A stretch of DNA of 64,000 bases, taken from Bacteroidales bacterium. Lineage in GTDB: Bacteria; Bacillota; Clostridia; Lachnospirales; Lachnospiraceae. Below the pieces are notes generated by a model. It did no database searches, was not told the origin of the DNA, and saw nothing but the letters and a program-made list of their open reading frames with translations. Positions 26,485-35,366 of this stretch are shown here, one piece after another. Position numbers and translations under genes: made by a program. Position 1 is the first letter of the stretch, and every line of letters begins with the position of its first letter. The stretch covers positions 124,001 to 188,000 of the forward strand of contig JAMPFJ010000002.1 of NCBI GenBank assembly GCA_023664535.1. The letters run 5' to 3'.

Positions 26485-27561
26485 CTATGCCGGCACGGAT
26501 TCCATCGCCTCTACTATTTTTTCGGCGGCATTTCCGTCTCCGAAAGGCATATATGCTTTATCAATATGCTGAATTAGATTTAATTTGGTTAAAATATCTT
26601 CCTTATTCGGTTTTGCCAGATTATTTCTATTCTCAGTCATCGTTTCCGCCCAACACACAAAATCAAGAATCGTTACGCATTTCTTTTCCGCAAAAAAAGC
26701 CTCCCGCTGAAGCCCTCCCGAATCCGTAACTATTTTCTTCGCATGATTTACCAGACAAATACTTTCCAAGTAACCGACAGGCTCTGTTAAAATAATATTT
26801 TGAAAATTATTTTCCTTTACCAATCTGGCAGCACGTTCTTTGTTTCTCGGATGCACCGGATAGACGGTCTTTTCGTCTAATTGCTCCATTGCCCCGAAAA
26901 TCTCGGAAAGCGCCTCATCCCCTTTGGTATTTTCTTCCCTGTGACAGGTCAGATAATAAAATTCTTCCGGTACTTTTATTTCTTCCCCGGTTAATCCCTT
27001 TAACCGGATTTCGTCCGGATTCATTTTTTCCTTATAAGCCAGAAACGCATCATACATCGGGTCTCCCACAAGACAACTCTTTTCTGTCAACCCCTCTGCT
27101 TTCATACTCTCCATTCCGCTTTGCGTTGTTGCCAGTAAAAGTGTAGAAACATGGTCCGTACAAATCCGGTTAATCTCCTCCGGATTAGTACGGCTATGGG
27201 TACGTGCTCCCGCCTCCACATGACAAATTGCAATATGCAGCTTAGCCGCCGCTAATGCCGCCGCTAACGTAGAATTGGTATCCCCATAGACCAGCAGCCA
27301 ATCCGGTTTTTCCTTTATCAGTACCCCTTCAATCGCTTCCAACATTTTCCCTGTCATCTGCGCATGGGTTCCCCCTGATATACCCAGATTATAATCCGGC
27401 TTAGGAATGGAAAGCTCTTCAAAAAATTTTTCCGACATATTATAGTCGTAATGCTGTCCGGTATGAACCAAAACTTCATGGTGTCGTTTTCTGATTACCC
27501 TAGAAACCATTGCCGCCTTAATAAATTGCGGTCTTGCGCCTACTACTGTTACAATCTTCAA
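26485..27561 (-). CDS. wecB: Non-hydrolysing UDP-sugar 2-epimerase, WbpI/WecB family
   Basis: The 358-aa GT-B-like epimerase starts KIVTVVGARPQFIKAAMV and has VYGDTNSTLA, HVEAGARTH, TCHREENT (catalytic His-Arg-Glu) and VTDSGGLQREA near the end. WecB converts UDP-GlcNAc to UDP-ManNAc, and WbpI converts UDP-GlcNAc3NAcA to UDP-ManNAc3NAcA. The GARPQFIKA start is more like the WbpI/WlbD group, and the locus encodes WbpA, B, D and E homologues, so WbpI activity is likely. TTG 27561 is chosen because GGAGG lies 8 bases before it; the frame itself opens at 27594. Confidence 0.88.
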   Translation of the reverse strand: MKIVTVVGARPQFIKAAMVSRVIRKRHHEVLVHTGQHYDYNMSEKFFEELSIPKPDYNLGISGGTHAQMTGKMLEAIEGVLIKEKPDWLLVYGDTNSTLAAALAAAKLHIAICHVEAGARTHSRTNPEEINRICTDHVSTLLLATTQSGMESMKAEGLTEKSCLVGDPMYDAFLAYKEKMNPDEIRLKGLTGEEIKVPEEFYYLTCHREENTKGDEALSEIFGAMEQLDEKTVYPVHPRNKERAARLVKENNFQNIILTEPVGYLESICLVNHAKKIVTDSGGLQREAFFAEKKCVTILDFVCWAETMTENRNNLAKPNKEDILTKLNLIQHIDKAYMPFGDGNAAEKIVEAMESVPA

Positions 27562-27601
27562 CTGACTTACCTCCAAATTTTTGACTAATAACAACCATAT
27601 T

Positions 27602-28729
27602 TCATCCTTTTATATAATCAATAACCGGTTTCATCGTTACTGCCATATCCACATTATCTAAAGCAAACTGCCTGACTATTTTTCTCAACCCTTTTTTCTG
27701 CTGCAGGGAATCATAAAAGGCTATAACCCTATCCATATTTAATAAACTGTCATCATTTTCAAACTCACATACAAAATCCAAATCTCTATGCTGGAATACA
27801 TCTATTTTACATCCGGCAATCATTGGCAATCCTTTTGCCATATACTCCCTTGATTTCAATACACTGACCACATCGCCCAAACCTTTTATTTTATACATAC
27901 CTAAGCTGCAGACGCCTATATCCATTATATTATATAAATCTGCCAATTCTTTTCCCGACTTTCTGCCGTAAAACACTACCCGTTCTTTAAGATATTTACT
28001 CTCTGCTATTGCCTTGTATTTATTCAATTCTTTTCCCTCACCTATCATGTGGCATTTGATTTCCCTCATTCCACCATTTTTATAATAATTTTCCATTCCC
28101 AATAGTAATCTTTCGTATCCATGCCAAGGTTGAAACATCGCTATACAGCATAAATCAATACACTCGTTATCCTTTGGTTCTTCAGCAATCTCTACCTCCC
28201 TAATATCGTATCCATTTTGAAACGATATGACCGGAAGCCCCCATATCTCTTTTTCCAAGTTCTCTCCACCAATCACTGCCAATGCATCAACCAAACCAAC
28301 CAGTTTTTTTCTGTTAAATCTGTCTTTACACAAAAACGGAAATAACGAAACAGTCTGCAACTCTCCATCATAGGGGTAAGTAGGAATCTCCATAACCACT
28401 TTTATATTAGGATTTAACGCTTTGATTTTTTTCAAAAACTTTTGCATTGCAGCGGTCACAGCAAGCGGACGGCGAAAATAAATATAGTCCAGTTTGGCAA
28501 ACTCTTCTTCATCCTGCCATACGGGAAATATATTAGTACCAGGAAAAAGCCCTAACAGTGCCCCTATAAAAATACCACATTTTTCATCCCCTCTGGGTAA
28601 AAATTTTCTCTCACATTTCAGTCCCTGCTCATTAAAGACTCTAATCTGAGACATGATTTTCCGCTGAATTCCCGTCAAATTTCCCTCAATAAAATCCTCA
28701 TATACAATAAACTTCCCTTTCATGCCCAT
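27602..28729 (-). CDS. GT-B fold glycosyltransferase (GT4-like)
   Basis: The 375-aa protein starts MGMKGKFIVYEDFIEGNLTG and has a Gly-rich N-terminal domain. A central CIAMFQPWHGYERLLLG precedes the donor domain with HMIGEGKELNKYKAIAE, VVFYGRKSGKELADLYN and SREYMAKGLPMIAGC. These fit GT4-like transferases. GAGG stands 7 bases before ATG 28729; the extra 22 codons upstream in the open frame are probably untranslated. A promoter candidate lies at 28932-28960, so this may be the first gene of a transcription unit running to the FAD enzyme. Confidence 0.8.
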   Translation of the reverse strand: MGMKGKFIVYEDFIEGNLTGIQRKIMSQIRVFNEQGLKCERKFLPRGDEKCGIFIGALLGLFPGTNIFPVWQDEEEFAKLDYIYFRRPLAVTAAMQKFLKKIKALNPNIKVVMEIPTYPYDGELQTVSLFPFLCKDRFNRKKLVGLVDALAVIGGENLEKEIWGLPVISFQNGYDIREVEIAEEPKDNECIDLCCIAMFQPWHGYERLLLGMENYYKNGGMREIKCHMIGEGKELNKYKAIAESKYLKERVVFYGRKSGKELADLYNIMDIGVCSLGMYKIKGLGDVVSVLKSREYMAKGLPMIAGCKIDVFQHRDLDFVCEFENDDSLLNMDRVIAFYDSLQQKKGLRKIVRQFALDNVDMAVTMKPVIDYIKG

Positions 28730-28931
28730 ATCCTTCCCTCTAAATACATCTAAACAAATACAAGTTACTTCCAAGACATTCATTTTGAAACACAAATTCT
28801 TTCCAAAACAACTTAGCGCAGAGTATTTAATACGTCAATACCAAAATATATTTTCCCTTTATGTCCTACCCCAAAATTCCTTTGACTTACTTTTTCTCTA
28901 ATAGATTGTCTCCGGCATCACAAACAGAGAT

Positions 28932-28960
28932 ATTATATCATCTATTATAGAAAGTAGCAA
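28932..28960 (-). promoter_or_regulatory. Candidate promoter upstream of the GT4-like gene
   Basis: Minus-strand TTGCTA (28955-28960), a 17-base spacer and TATAAT (28932-28937) lie in the 228-base gap before ATG 28729. A second possible site, TTGACG with TAAGTT 17 bases on, is closer to the gene. The long leader between them and the gene shows no clear structure. Confidence 0.55.
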
Positions 28961-29023
28961 CAGCAAAGAATCCATCTTTATTCTTAAGATAAAATAACGA
29001 AGTGACCAAATTTTTTGTTCTTA

Positions 29024-31711
29024 CTATGCCCCCAGCAAGCTCATCACAATATAATAGAACATGATAATATGGTTTACATAATATATAACAAAACATTTGT
29101 TTACGTCTACAGACATGCGGTTCCGCTTTCCAATTCCCAGCAAAACACAGGGCAAGAGCAGTAACGGAATAAAATATCTTCCCTGGACTCCCTCAATAAA
29201 ATGATATTCCATGGTGGTAAAGGACACCAGCATGGACAGGCAGACCAGCAGTACGCTGAACAATGCCATAAGCCCAATCCAGATTCGGCTTAACTTTTTT
29301 TTCAACACTATGTTGTTCCGTTTATCCCTGCACAGGAAAAACAGGATAAAAGCTACCACAAACAAACTCATCCATGGTAAATATAACTGGTGCATGCCCA
29401 GTTCCCCGCCTAAAACCCCCTGCACGTAATCGTCACCCTCCACAAACAGCGTATTGACATACATGCTGATTAACTTCAAGGGATGATGAAATAAGTAGTT
29501 AAAGGTATACAGCTCTTTTCCGGTAAATCCATTAACCATGGCACCCTGGGCAGTCTGTAATCTGTTCAATACGGCAGCCATATTGTTTTTGGCAAAGCAA
29601 AGAAGAATAAATCCTGCCATGCCCACATAATAACGGAAATTCCCTTTTACCCTCCAATTTCTCTCATAGGGTATCAGAAAAACAAGGAAGCACAGAGGAA
29701 GATACACTCCTCCTTTAACGGACGCCATCTGCATAAGCAGAAACAACAGCACTAAAACATCCCGTCTGCGGATGACCTTCGTCTCATCAATAAGGGCAAA
29801 ACAATATGCCAGATAGACAAAAGCAATGCCGTTAATCATCCCGTCATAAGAAAATGATGCCGCCTCCTGTAACGTAATCGACAGCGTCATAATCACACAA
29901 AGTATATTCTTTCCCCATGGTATTTTTCTCAATGCGATGTATCCTAATAAAGCAAATACCAACAGATTGCAGAATCTTCCAAGCATCAGCATAGGGAATG
30001 TTCCCCAGTGCAGCAGACGGGCAATGGTAATCCCTGCTGCTGACGGTAAATAATACAGTATCCCTGCATTGGCAATGGCACTTTTTCCGCAGCACTCGGT
30101 CAGCGCCGTATCCTCTGCCCGCTCAAACAGCGAAGTGTAAATTCTTCGGTAAGAAGCAATACCCGCTTTGGAAGCCGAAGCCATATTGGTTTCAATATCG
30201 CAGGCTCTCTTATACATATACCCCGGGTTCTCTGAAGCCTCTATCCCCAGAATCCGGTTTGCTATTTCATAAGCCGTATCAATATGCGTATATTCGTCCG
30301 GCACGGTATATACCGGTATGATAAACATATACAGACTGCCTATCAGTATCACCAACGGCACAAATACCTGTTCCACCCTCCAGCCGGCAAAAACAAACGC
30401 ATAGTAGACGAAGCAAAAAACAGCCAGCAGACAGACGGCAAAAACCGGATACAGCAGCTTCAGAAAGTCCCTGTCCCGATAGATGGCTTTCACCGCAGGC
30501 GTTACCCTTTGAGTTGTCCCATCCACCAGACATTCTGCTATCCCTGTTTTTCGGGAGGTCAAAAATTCCACTTGGGTATCGCCAAAATCCAAAGGCTCCA
30601 TCACAATTTTCATTTTCTTTCTTTTCGAGCCTGCAAATTCATTATCGAGAACTATCTCCAGGCTTTCCGTATCCCCTGTGGCAAAATCCTTTAAATAAAC
30701 GGTCTGCCTTTCCAGCAGGACATCCTGCTTCCCATAGTATATCGAAATCCGTAATCCCGCCCGGGCAGAGCATTCCTTTACGTTTATCTGATAACTAATC
30801 GTTGACAAACCCGGTTCTTTCACCCGAAAAGTCTGCGTCATGTTTCCGACATCCGCATCCAGACGCAGTGTCTCCGCATTCTTCTGCGGCTTCAGAATAT
30901 CCGCCTCCAGCTTTTCATTTAACGTCTCATCCACATAACATGCGTAAACAAAAATTCCTAAGGATACATTGAGAAACACCAACAGCATAAACACCAGTAT
31001 TTTCGCATGCTGCCGGCAATAAGTAAAAACTCTTTCACCAATTTTTGCTTTGTGTGCCAGTTCTCCTTCTTTCCCTATACAGATGTTAGAAATATCCCAT
31101 GTATAGACAAAAATGAGCAGAATAATAATCAGTATTCCCTCTAAAATAGCCTTCACATTATATTGATTATATTGGGAAAAATAATCTGAAAATACCAGAA
31201 CCGATTCCTGTAATTTACCATTCACATATAATTTTGATTCTTCTCCCCAATGGTTACTGGTATAAAAAAGAATGTTCTTTGTCAGATTTTCTCCCGAGAA
31301 AACAACGGATACTCTCCGATTCCCGGCATTTTGACAAAACAGAGGCAAAAATGTATTCGAATTATATATCTCCCGCCTCATCTCCGTCTCATATTCCGCC
31401 AGCAACTCCCCCGTTTCTTCATCATACATGGCGCATTTTAATATCTCGTCATGGTATTCTCCCTGGTTGGCAAAGCGGATAGCAATTCCCTGAAAATTAT
31501 CTTTCCGGATGGTAAATTCAATCTTCACCTCCGTGTCCGCATCTAATTTTACCGTATCATCGCTGGTTGTTCCATACTGGCTGGCCACCCACTGCCTTTG
31601 TGGTTTCCCGGCAAAAAACGCCGTAGCAATTCCCACAATAAGAATGCATACTGTTAAAATAATAAATTTTATGTTTTTATTTTCCAAGCCAGTTTTTCCC
31701 ATTTTCCACAC
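29024..31711 (-). CDS. Large polytopic membrane protein, DUF2142-like
   Basis: The 895-aa protein has an N-terminal membrane helix, an outside beta-rich domain of about 150 residues, a second helix with another outside domain, and then about 10 membrane helices. The motif MFIIPVYTVPDEYTHIDTAY, in the loop just after a membrane helix at about residue 470, is the PDE-H signature of DUF2142 proteins. These are GT-C-like and occur in polysaccharide loci. It may transfer a lipid-linked sugar onto the polymer outside the cell. GTG 31711 follows AGAGAAG at a fair distance; ATG 31702 is an alternative start. Confidence 0.75.
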   Translation of the reverse strand: MWKMGKTGLENKNIKFIILTVCILIVGIATAFFAGKPQRQWVASQYGTTSDDTVKLDADTEVKIEFTIRKDNFQGIAIRFANQGEYHDEILKCAMYDEETGELLAEYETEMRREIYNSNTFLPLFCQNAGNRRVSVVFSGENLTKNILFYTSNHWGEESKLYVNGKLQESVLVFSDYFSQYNQYNVKAILEGILIIILLIFVYTWDISNICIGKEGELAHKAKIGERVFTYCRQHAKILVFMLLVFLNVSLGIFVYACYVDETLNEKLEADILKPQKNAETLRLDADVGNMTQTFRVKEPGLSTISYQINVKECSARAGLRISIYYGKQDVLLERQTVYLKDFATGDTESLEIVLDNEFAGSKRKKMKIVMEPLDFGDTQVEFLTSRKTGIAECLVDGTTQRVTPAVKAIYRDRDFLKLLYPVFAVCLLAVFCFVYYAFVFAGWRVEQVFVPLVILIGSLYMFIIPVYTVPDEYTHIDTAYEIANRILGIEASENPGYMYKRACDIETNMASASKAGIASYRRIYTSLFERAEDTALTECCGKSAIANAGILYYLPSAAGITIARLLHWGTFPMLMLGRFCNLLVFALLGYIALRKIPWGKNILCVIMTLSITLQEAASFSYDGMINGIAFVYLAYCFALIDETKVIRRRDVLVLLFLLMQMASVKGGVYLPLCFLVFLIPYERNWRVKGNFRYYVGMAGFILLCFAKNNMAAVLNRLQTAQGAMVNGFTGKELYTFNYLFHHPLKLISMYVNTLFVEGDDYVQGVLGGELGMHQLYLPWMSLFVVAFILFFLCRDKRNNIVLKKKLSRIWIGLMALFSVLLVCLSMLVSFTTMEYHFIEGVQGRYFIPLLLLPCVLLGIGKRNRMSVDVNKCFVIYYVNHIIMFYYIVMSLLGA

Positions 31712-31735
31712 CGATATCTTCTCTTATCTGTTATG

Positions 31736-32956
31736 TCAGTCCCTAAAATACAAATCCCTTGTATACACCTTGTCCAAAACATCCTGGAGCTCTTCACTGT
31801 AGCGGTTTGCCACAATAACATCGCTCATTTTCTTAAATTCATCCATTGCAGTAATCACCCTGCTGTTATAAAAGGTCTCCTCCTTAAGCGTGGGCTCATA
31901 AATTACCACCTGAACCCCTTTCGCCTTAATCCGCTTCATTACGCCCTGAATCGAAGACTGCCTGAAATTATCGGAATTGGCTTTCATCGTCAGCCGGTAA
32001 ATCCCTACCACCGGATTCCGCTTTTGGGGAAATCCCGCCTGATGCAGAATCTGCTCCGCAATAAAATCCTTTCTCGTGCTGTTTGCCTCCACGATTGCCC
32101 CGATAATACTGTTAGGCACATGTTCATAATTGGCAAGCAGCTGTTTTGTATCCTTAGGCAGACAGTACCCGCCATAGCCAAAGGACGGGTTATTGTAATA
32201 ATTTCCGATTCTCGGGTCCAGACCGATTCCCTCAATAATCTGTCTGGTATCCAGTCCCCTTACTTCTGCATAGGTATCCAGCTCGTTAAAAAAGGATATC
32301 CTGAGGGCAAGATAAGTATTGGCAAAAAGCTTTACCGCCTCCGCCTCCGTCAAATCCGTAAACAATGTGGGAATATCTTTTTTTATCGCCCCCTGCGCCA
32401 GCAATGCGGCAAAGGTTTCCGCCGCTTTCACCAGCCCTTCATCGTCTCCCGGCGCACCCACGATAATCCGGCTGGGATACAGGTTGTCATACAATGCCCT
32501 TCCCTCCCGCAAAAATTCCGGGGAGAAAAGAATACCTGGATTCCCATATTTCTCACGGATTTTTTTCGTATAGCCCACCGGGATTGTAGATTTAATCACC
32601 ATAACGGCATCCGGATTAAGCTTCATCACCTGCTCAATAACCGCTTCCACCGAGGAGGTGTCAAAATAATTCATCTGCGAGTCATAATTTGTCGGGGTAG
32701 AAATAATTACATAATCTGCACCGGTAAATGCTTCCTCAGCATCTGTTGTTGCAGTAAGCGTTAAGCTTCCCTTTCCGAGATATTCTTCAATCTCCTTATC
32801 TACAATCGGTGATTTTCCCCTGTTAATCATCTCCACCTTTTCCGGAATAATATCCAACGCATAAACCTCATTATTTTGCGCCAGCAGTACGGCATTGGAC
32901 AGTCCCACGTATCCGGTTCCGGCAACTGCAATTTTGTATTCCTTACCCTCTAACAA
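31736..32956 (-). CDS. ugd: UDP-glucose 6-dehydrogenase
   Basis: The 406-aa enzyme has the NAD motif [18 protein letters not shown] at residues 9-26, [11 protein letters not shown] near 123, [20 protein letters not shown], and the catalytic Cys265 in [10 protein letters not shown]. This is the single-domain-order Ugd type of about 400 aa that oxidises UDP-glucose to UDP-glucuronate with two NAD+. It differs from the WbpA-type enzyme at 18262, so the polymer probably contains both glucuronate-type and N-acetyl-uronate residues. The start is TTG 32956, with GGAGG 7 bases upstream; an ATG nearby is out of frame. Confidence 0.93.
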   Translation of the reverse strand: MLEGKEYKIAVAGTGYVGLSNAVLLAQNNEVYALDIIPEKVEMINRGKSPIVDKEIEEYLGKGSLTLTATTDAEEAFTGADYVIISTPTNYDSQMNYFDTSSVEAVIEQVMKLNPDAVMVIKSTIPVGYTKKIREKYGNPGILFSPEFLREGRALYDNLYPSRIIVGAPGDDEGLVKAAETFAALLAQGAIKKDIPTLFTDLTEAEAVKLFANTYLALRISFFNELDTYAEVRGLDTRQIIEGIGLDPRIGNYYNNPSFGYGGYCLPKDTKQLLANYEHVPNSIIGAIVEANSTRKDFIAEQILHQAGFPQKRNPVVGIYRLTMKANSDNFRQSSIQGVMKRIKAKGVQVVIYEPTLKEETFYNSRVITAMDEFKKMSDVIVANRYSEELQDVLDKVYTRDLYFRD

Positions 32957-32974
32957 AGCATTTCCTCCTGTATC

Positions 32975-35356
32975 CTAGTGCTCTACTATTTTCTTTATTC
33001 CGTCGTTAACCTTCTGGCTGATATGGGGTTTGATATGCTCCTTCCAGAAAATAGACCGTCTCTCATGGCTTTTTTCCTCATCGGATGCACGGTAATTCCT
33101 GTTAATCGTCACATTTTCTTCCCAGTTTTCTGGCGGTTTTTCCTTAAGCCTGGTATCCGCATAGGCATAAAACCAGTTCGAGTCCTCAATACGCTCAGAA
33201 AACAAAGCTTTCTTTAACCATTCCGAAGCCGCTTCCCGCTCCTCCTTAAGAATCTCCTTTACCGGTGCATAGTCCACCGGCTCCAGTAAATCAGGACGCT
33301 CCGGAATTTCTTTTGCATCCAGCACCAGGCGGTCCTCCAGCTTCACCAGCCGGAAAAGGGATTCAAACCGGGTAAGTCCTCTTGCCTCATTTCCGATGCA
33401 GACAAAGGGCTTTTCATAAATCATGGCAAAGCTTGCCCCATGACAGGAATCCGTAATCAGATATTCACAATGCCCGATATAATACAGCCAGTCCTGTACC
33501 TCTACGTTTTCATCCACATCAAGCTGCAGCTTTTCTTTATTCGCTTCCTGCTTCTGCCGGAACCCGTCCAGCATATTAATTAATTTCATTCCCTTTTTCT
33601 CGGCAAGGTACAGCATTGCCTCCCGTTTTTCCGGCGTCGGGTCTAAAATATAAGTGGCAATAAACGGCTCATCCACCTTACGGTCCGACTCCTTCATTAC
33701 CTCATCATAAACCTCTCTGTCTACCATAAATACCGGGTCCAGCACTCTTTGCGCCCGGACACCGTAAACATCCCGTAAAATATCCACACCGCTCTGCTCT
33801 CTGACGGATATCGCATCAAACCGGCGCAGCAGCTTCTGATGAACCGGTATCTCCTTCGGCGGGTCCGTACTGAAATCATGTCCAAAGGATGCCGCATAGG
33901 ATATCTTCTTTTTGTGCTCCTCCACATATTTCAGGAAAAAGGTCTTTCTCCAATGTCCGGAAATCCCATAATTCCAGACCTGGTCCGAGCCCACAATAAA
34001 TCCGTCGCAGAGACTGTTCAGCATATAGACATACTCATACGGATATATCGGACTGATTGCCTCAAAATGGCTTTCAGCAAATTTTCTGGCATGGGTAAAC
34101 AAAAACGGCTCATCCGGCCTGCTTCCCTGCTTATCAATCATAATCGTACTAAGTCCAAAGGAATTTAACAGCTTCATCAAGGAGTAATAGGTCATCATGC
34201 TTCCGTAATTACTTCCCCACCACACGCCTACAATACCAATGTCATATTTGCCGCTTAACGCATACTCATATGCCGCCTTCAACGTATGGGTCGGCAAAAG
34301 CTTCATAAAACGCTCTCTTTTTGCATTCGGCTGCTTCGGCGCCTGAAAAGGCTGCTTTCTCTCCATCAAAAATTCAAACGGAACCTCTTTAAGCTTGATT
34401 AATTCGTCCTTTATCTCTTCAAAAAGCCTCCGCCCTCTTTCATTGTTAATCGTCACAATGGAGGTCCCTTTTCCGTCATCGAGCTCCGCATCCAGCTTTC
34501 GCACTCCCCAGAAATCGCCTAAGGTGATATCGCCCTGCCTTGAAGTATTGGCAAAGGGACACTCCCCGCAGGATTCCCGAAACGCCAGCTTATCCATAAA
34601 CACCTTGTAAAACAAATCAATATTCTTATCTCCGTAATAATGGCTTCCGTCCCGAAAGAAAATATGCATGCCGTGAGACCAGCCTATTTTTTCTTTATCC
34701 CGGAATTTCACCTCAAACACCGGCTTTCCTCTGTGAAATTCCTTCAGATACTTTTCCCATACAAGCTGGGAGATTCCGCCGGTACATAATACGTCAATGA
34801 GATACAGGTTATCGTAATCCTTGCGCAGATACTGTCTGAGCCCTGCCACATTACAGGGACATCCGCCAAAAATAACCGTTTTTCCCTCTTTTAACTTTTC
34901 TTCAATCTGCCGGTAGGCATTTCCTACCTTACTTTGGATATATTTCGAGCCCTTTATCCGATTCAATCCCTCCTCGGAATCCGTCAGAATAAATTCTGCA
35001 TTCAGGTTATCTTTACTCATGGCAGCACCGCACACATAACCGCCCTCGGCAAGCACCTTATTGGCAAAAACCGTAAACAGACCGCCGGAAGAACATTTCA
35101 TCCGGATATCGTCACTGGCACACGCCGCATACACCTCCGGCTCCTTCGCATTGGGATAAGACGGGTTTAATGCCGGACAGGCAAGCTTACACGCACCGCA
35201 GCTGGTACATTTTTCTTCATCAACAACCGGAAACATAAACCCGTCCCCATCATATTGCATGGTAATTGCATCAAAGGGGCATTTGTTATAGCAAGCTCCG
35301 CAGCCGGTACACCTGTTTTGCTCTAAACACTTAATATTGTTACACTGATTCTCCAT
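32975..35356 (-). CDS. Ferredoxin/FrhB-like domain fused to polysaccharide pyruvyltransferase
   Basis: In this 793-aa fusion, residues 15-65 have two 4Fe-4S motifs (CTGCGACYNKCPFDAI and CTSCGACKLACP). Residues of about 85-360 resemble the FrhB/FdhB C-terminal domain of F420-dependent hydrogenase subunits, with GGCPCNVAGLRQYL and later Cys motifs. From about residue 385 (DIGIVGVWWGSNYG) to about 700 it is a pyruvyltransferase domain, including YLITDSCHGASFAMIYEKPF. The last part adds ketal pyruvate from phosphoenolpyruvate to sugars; the redox half has no agreed function in polysaccharide loci. These two modules are often encoded by adjacent genes, and here they form one chain. Confidence 0.87.
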   Translation of the reverse strand: MENQCNNIKCLEQNRCTGCGACYNKCPFDAITMQYDGDGFMFPVVDEEKCTSCGACKLACPALNPSYPNAKEPEVYAACASDDIRMKCSSGGLFTVFANKVLAEGGYVCGAAMSKDNLNAEFILTDSEEGLNRIKGSKYIQSKVGNAYRQIEEKLKEGKTVIFGGCPCNVAGLRQYLRKDYDNLYLIDVLCTGGISQLVWEKYLKEFHRGKPVFEVKFRDKEKIGWSHGMHIFFRDGSHYYGDKNIDLFYKVFMDKLAFRESCGECPFANTSRQGDITLGDFWGVRKLDAELDDGKGTSIVTINNERGRRLFEEIKDELIKLKEVPFEFLMERKQPFQAPKQPNAKRERFMKLLPTHTLKAAYEYALSGKYDIGIVGVWWGSNYGSMMTYYSLMKLLNSFGLSTIMIDKQGSRPDEPFLFTHARKFAESHFEAISPIYPYEYVYMLNSLCDGFIVGSDQVWNYGISGHWRKTFFLKYVEEHKKKISYAASFGHDFSTDPPKEIPVHQKLLRRFDAISVREQSGVDILRDVYGVRAQRVLDPVFMVDREVYDEVMKESDRKVDEPFIATYILDPTPEKREAMLYLAEKKGMKLINMLDGFRQKQEANKEKLQLDVDENVEVQDWLYYIGHCEYLITDSCHGASFAMIYEKPFVCIGNEARGLTRFESLFRLVKLEDRLVLDAKEIPERPDLLEPVDYAPVKEILKEEREAASEWLKKALFSERIEDSNWFYAYADTRLKEKPPENWEENVTINRNYRASDEEKSHERRSIFWKEHIKPHISQKVNDGIKKIVEH

Positions 35357-35366
35357 TATACCCTCT

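Noticed and set aside
31733..32764. 343-codon open frame on the plus strand
   Set aside because: It lies wholly opposite ugd, has no family motif and is rich in His/Arg as antisense frames of this codon usage are.
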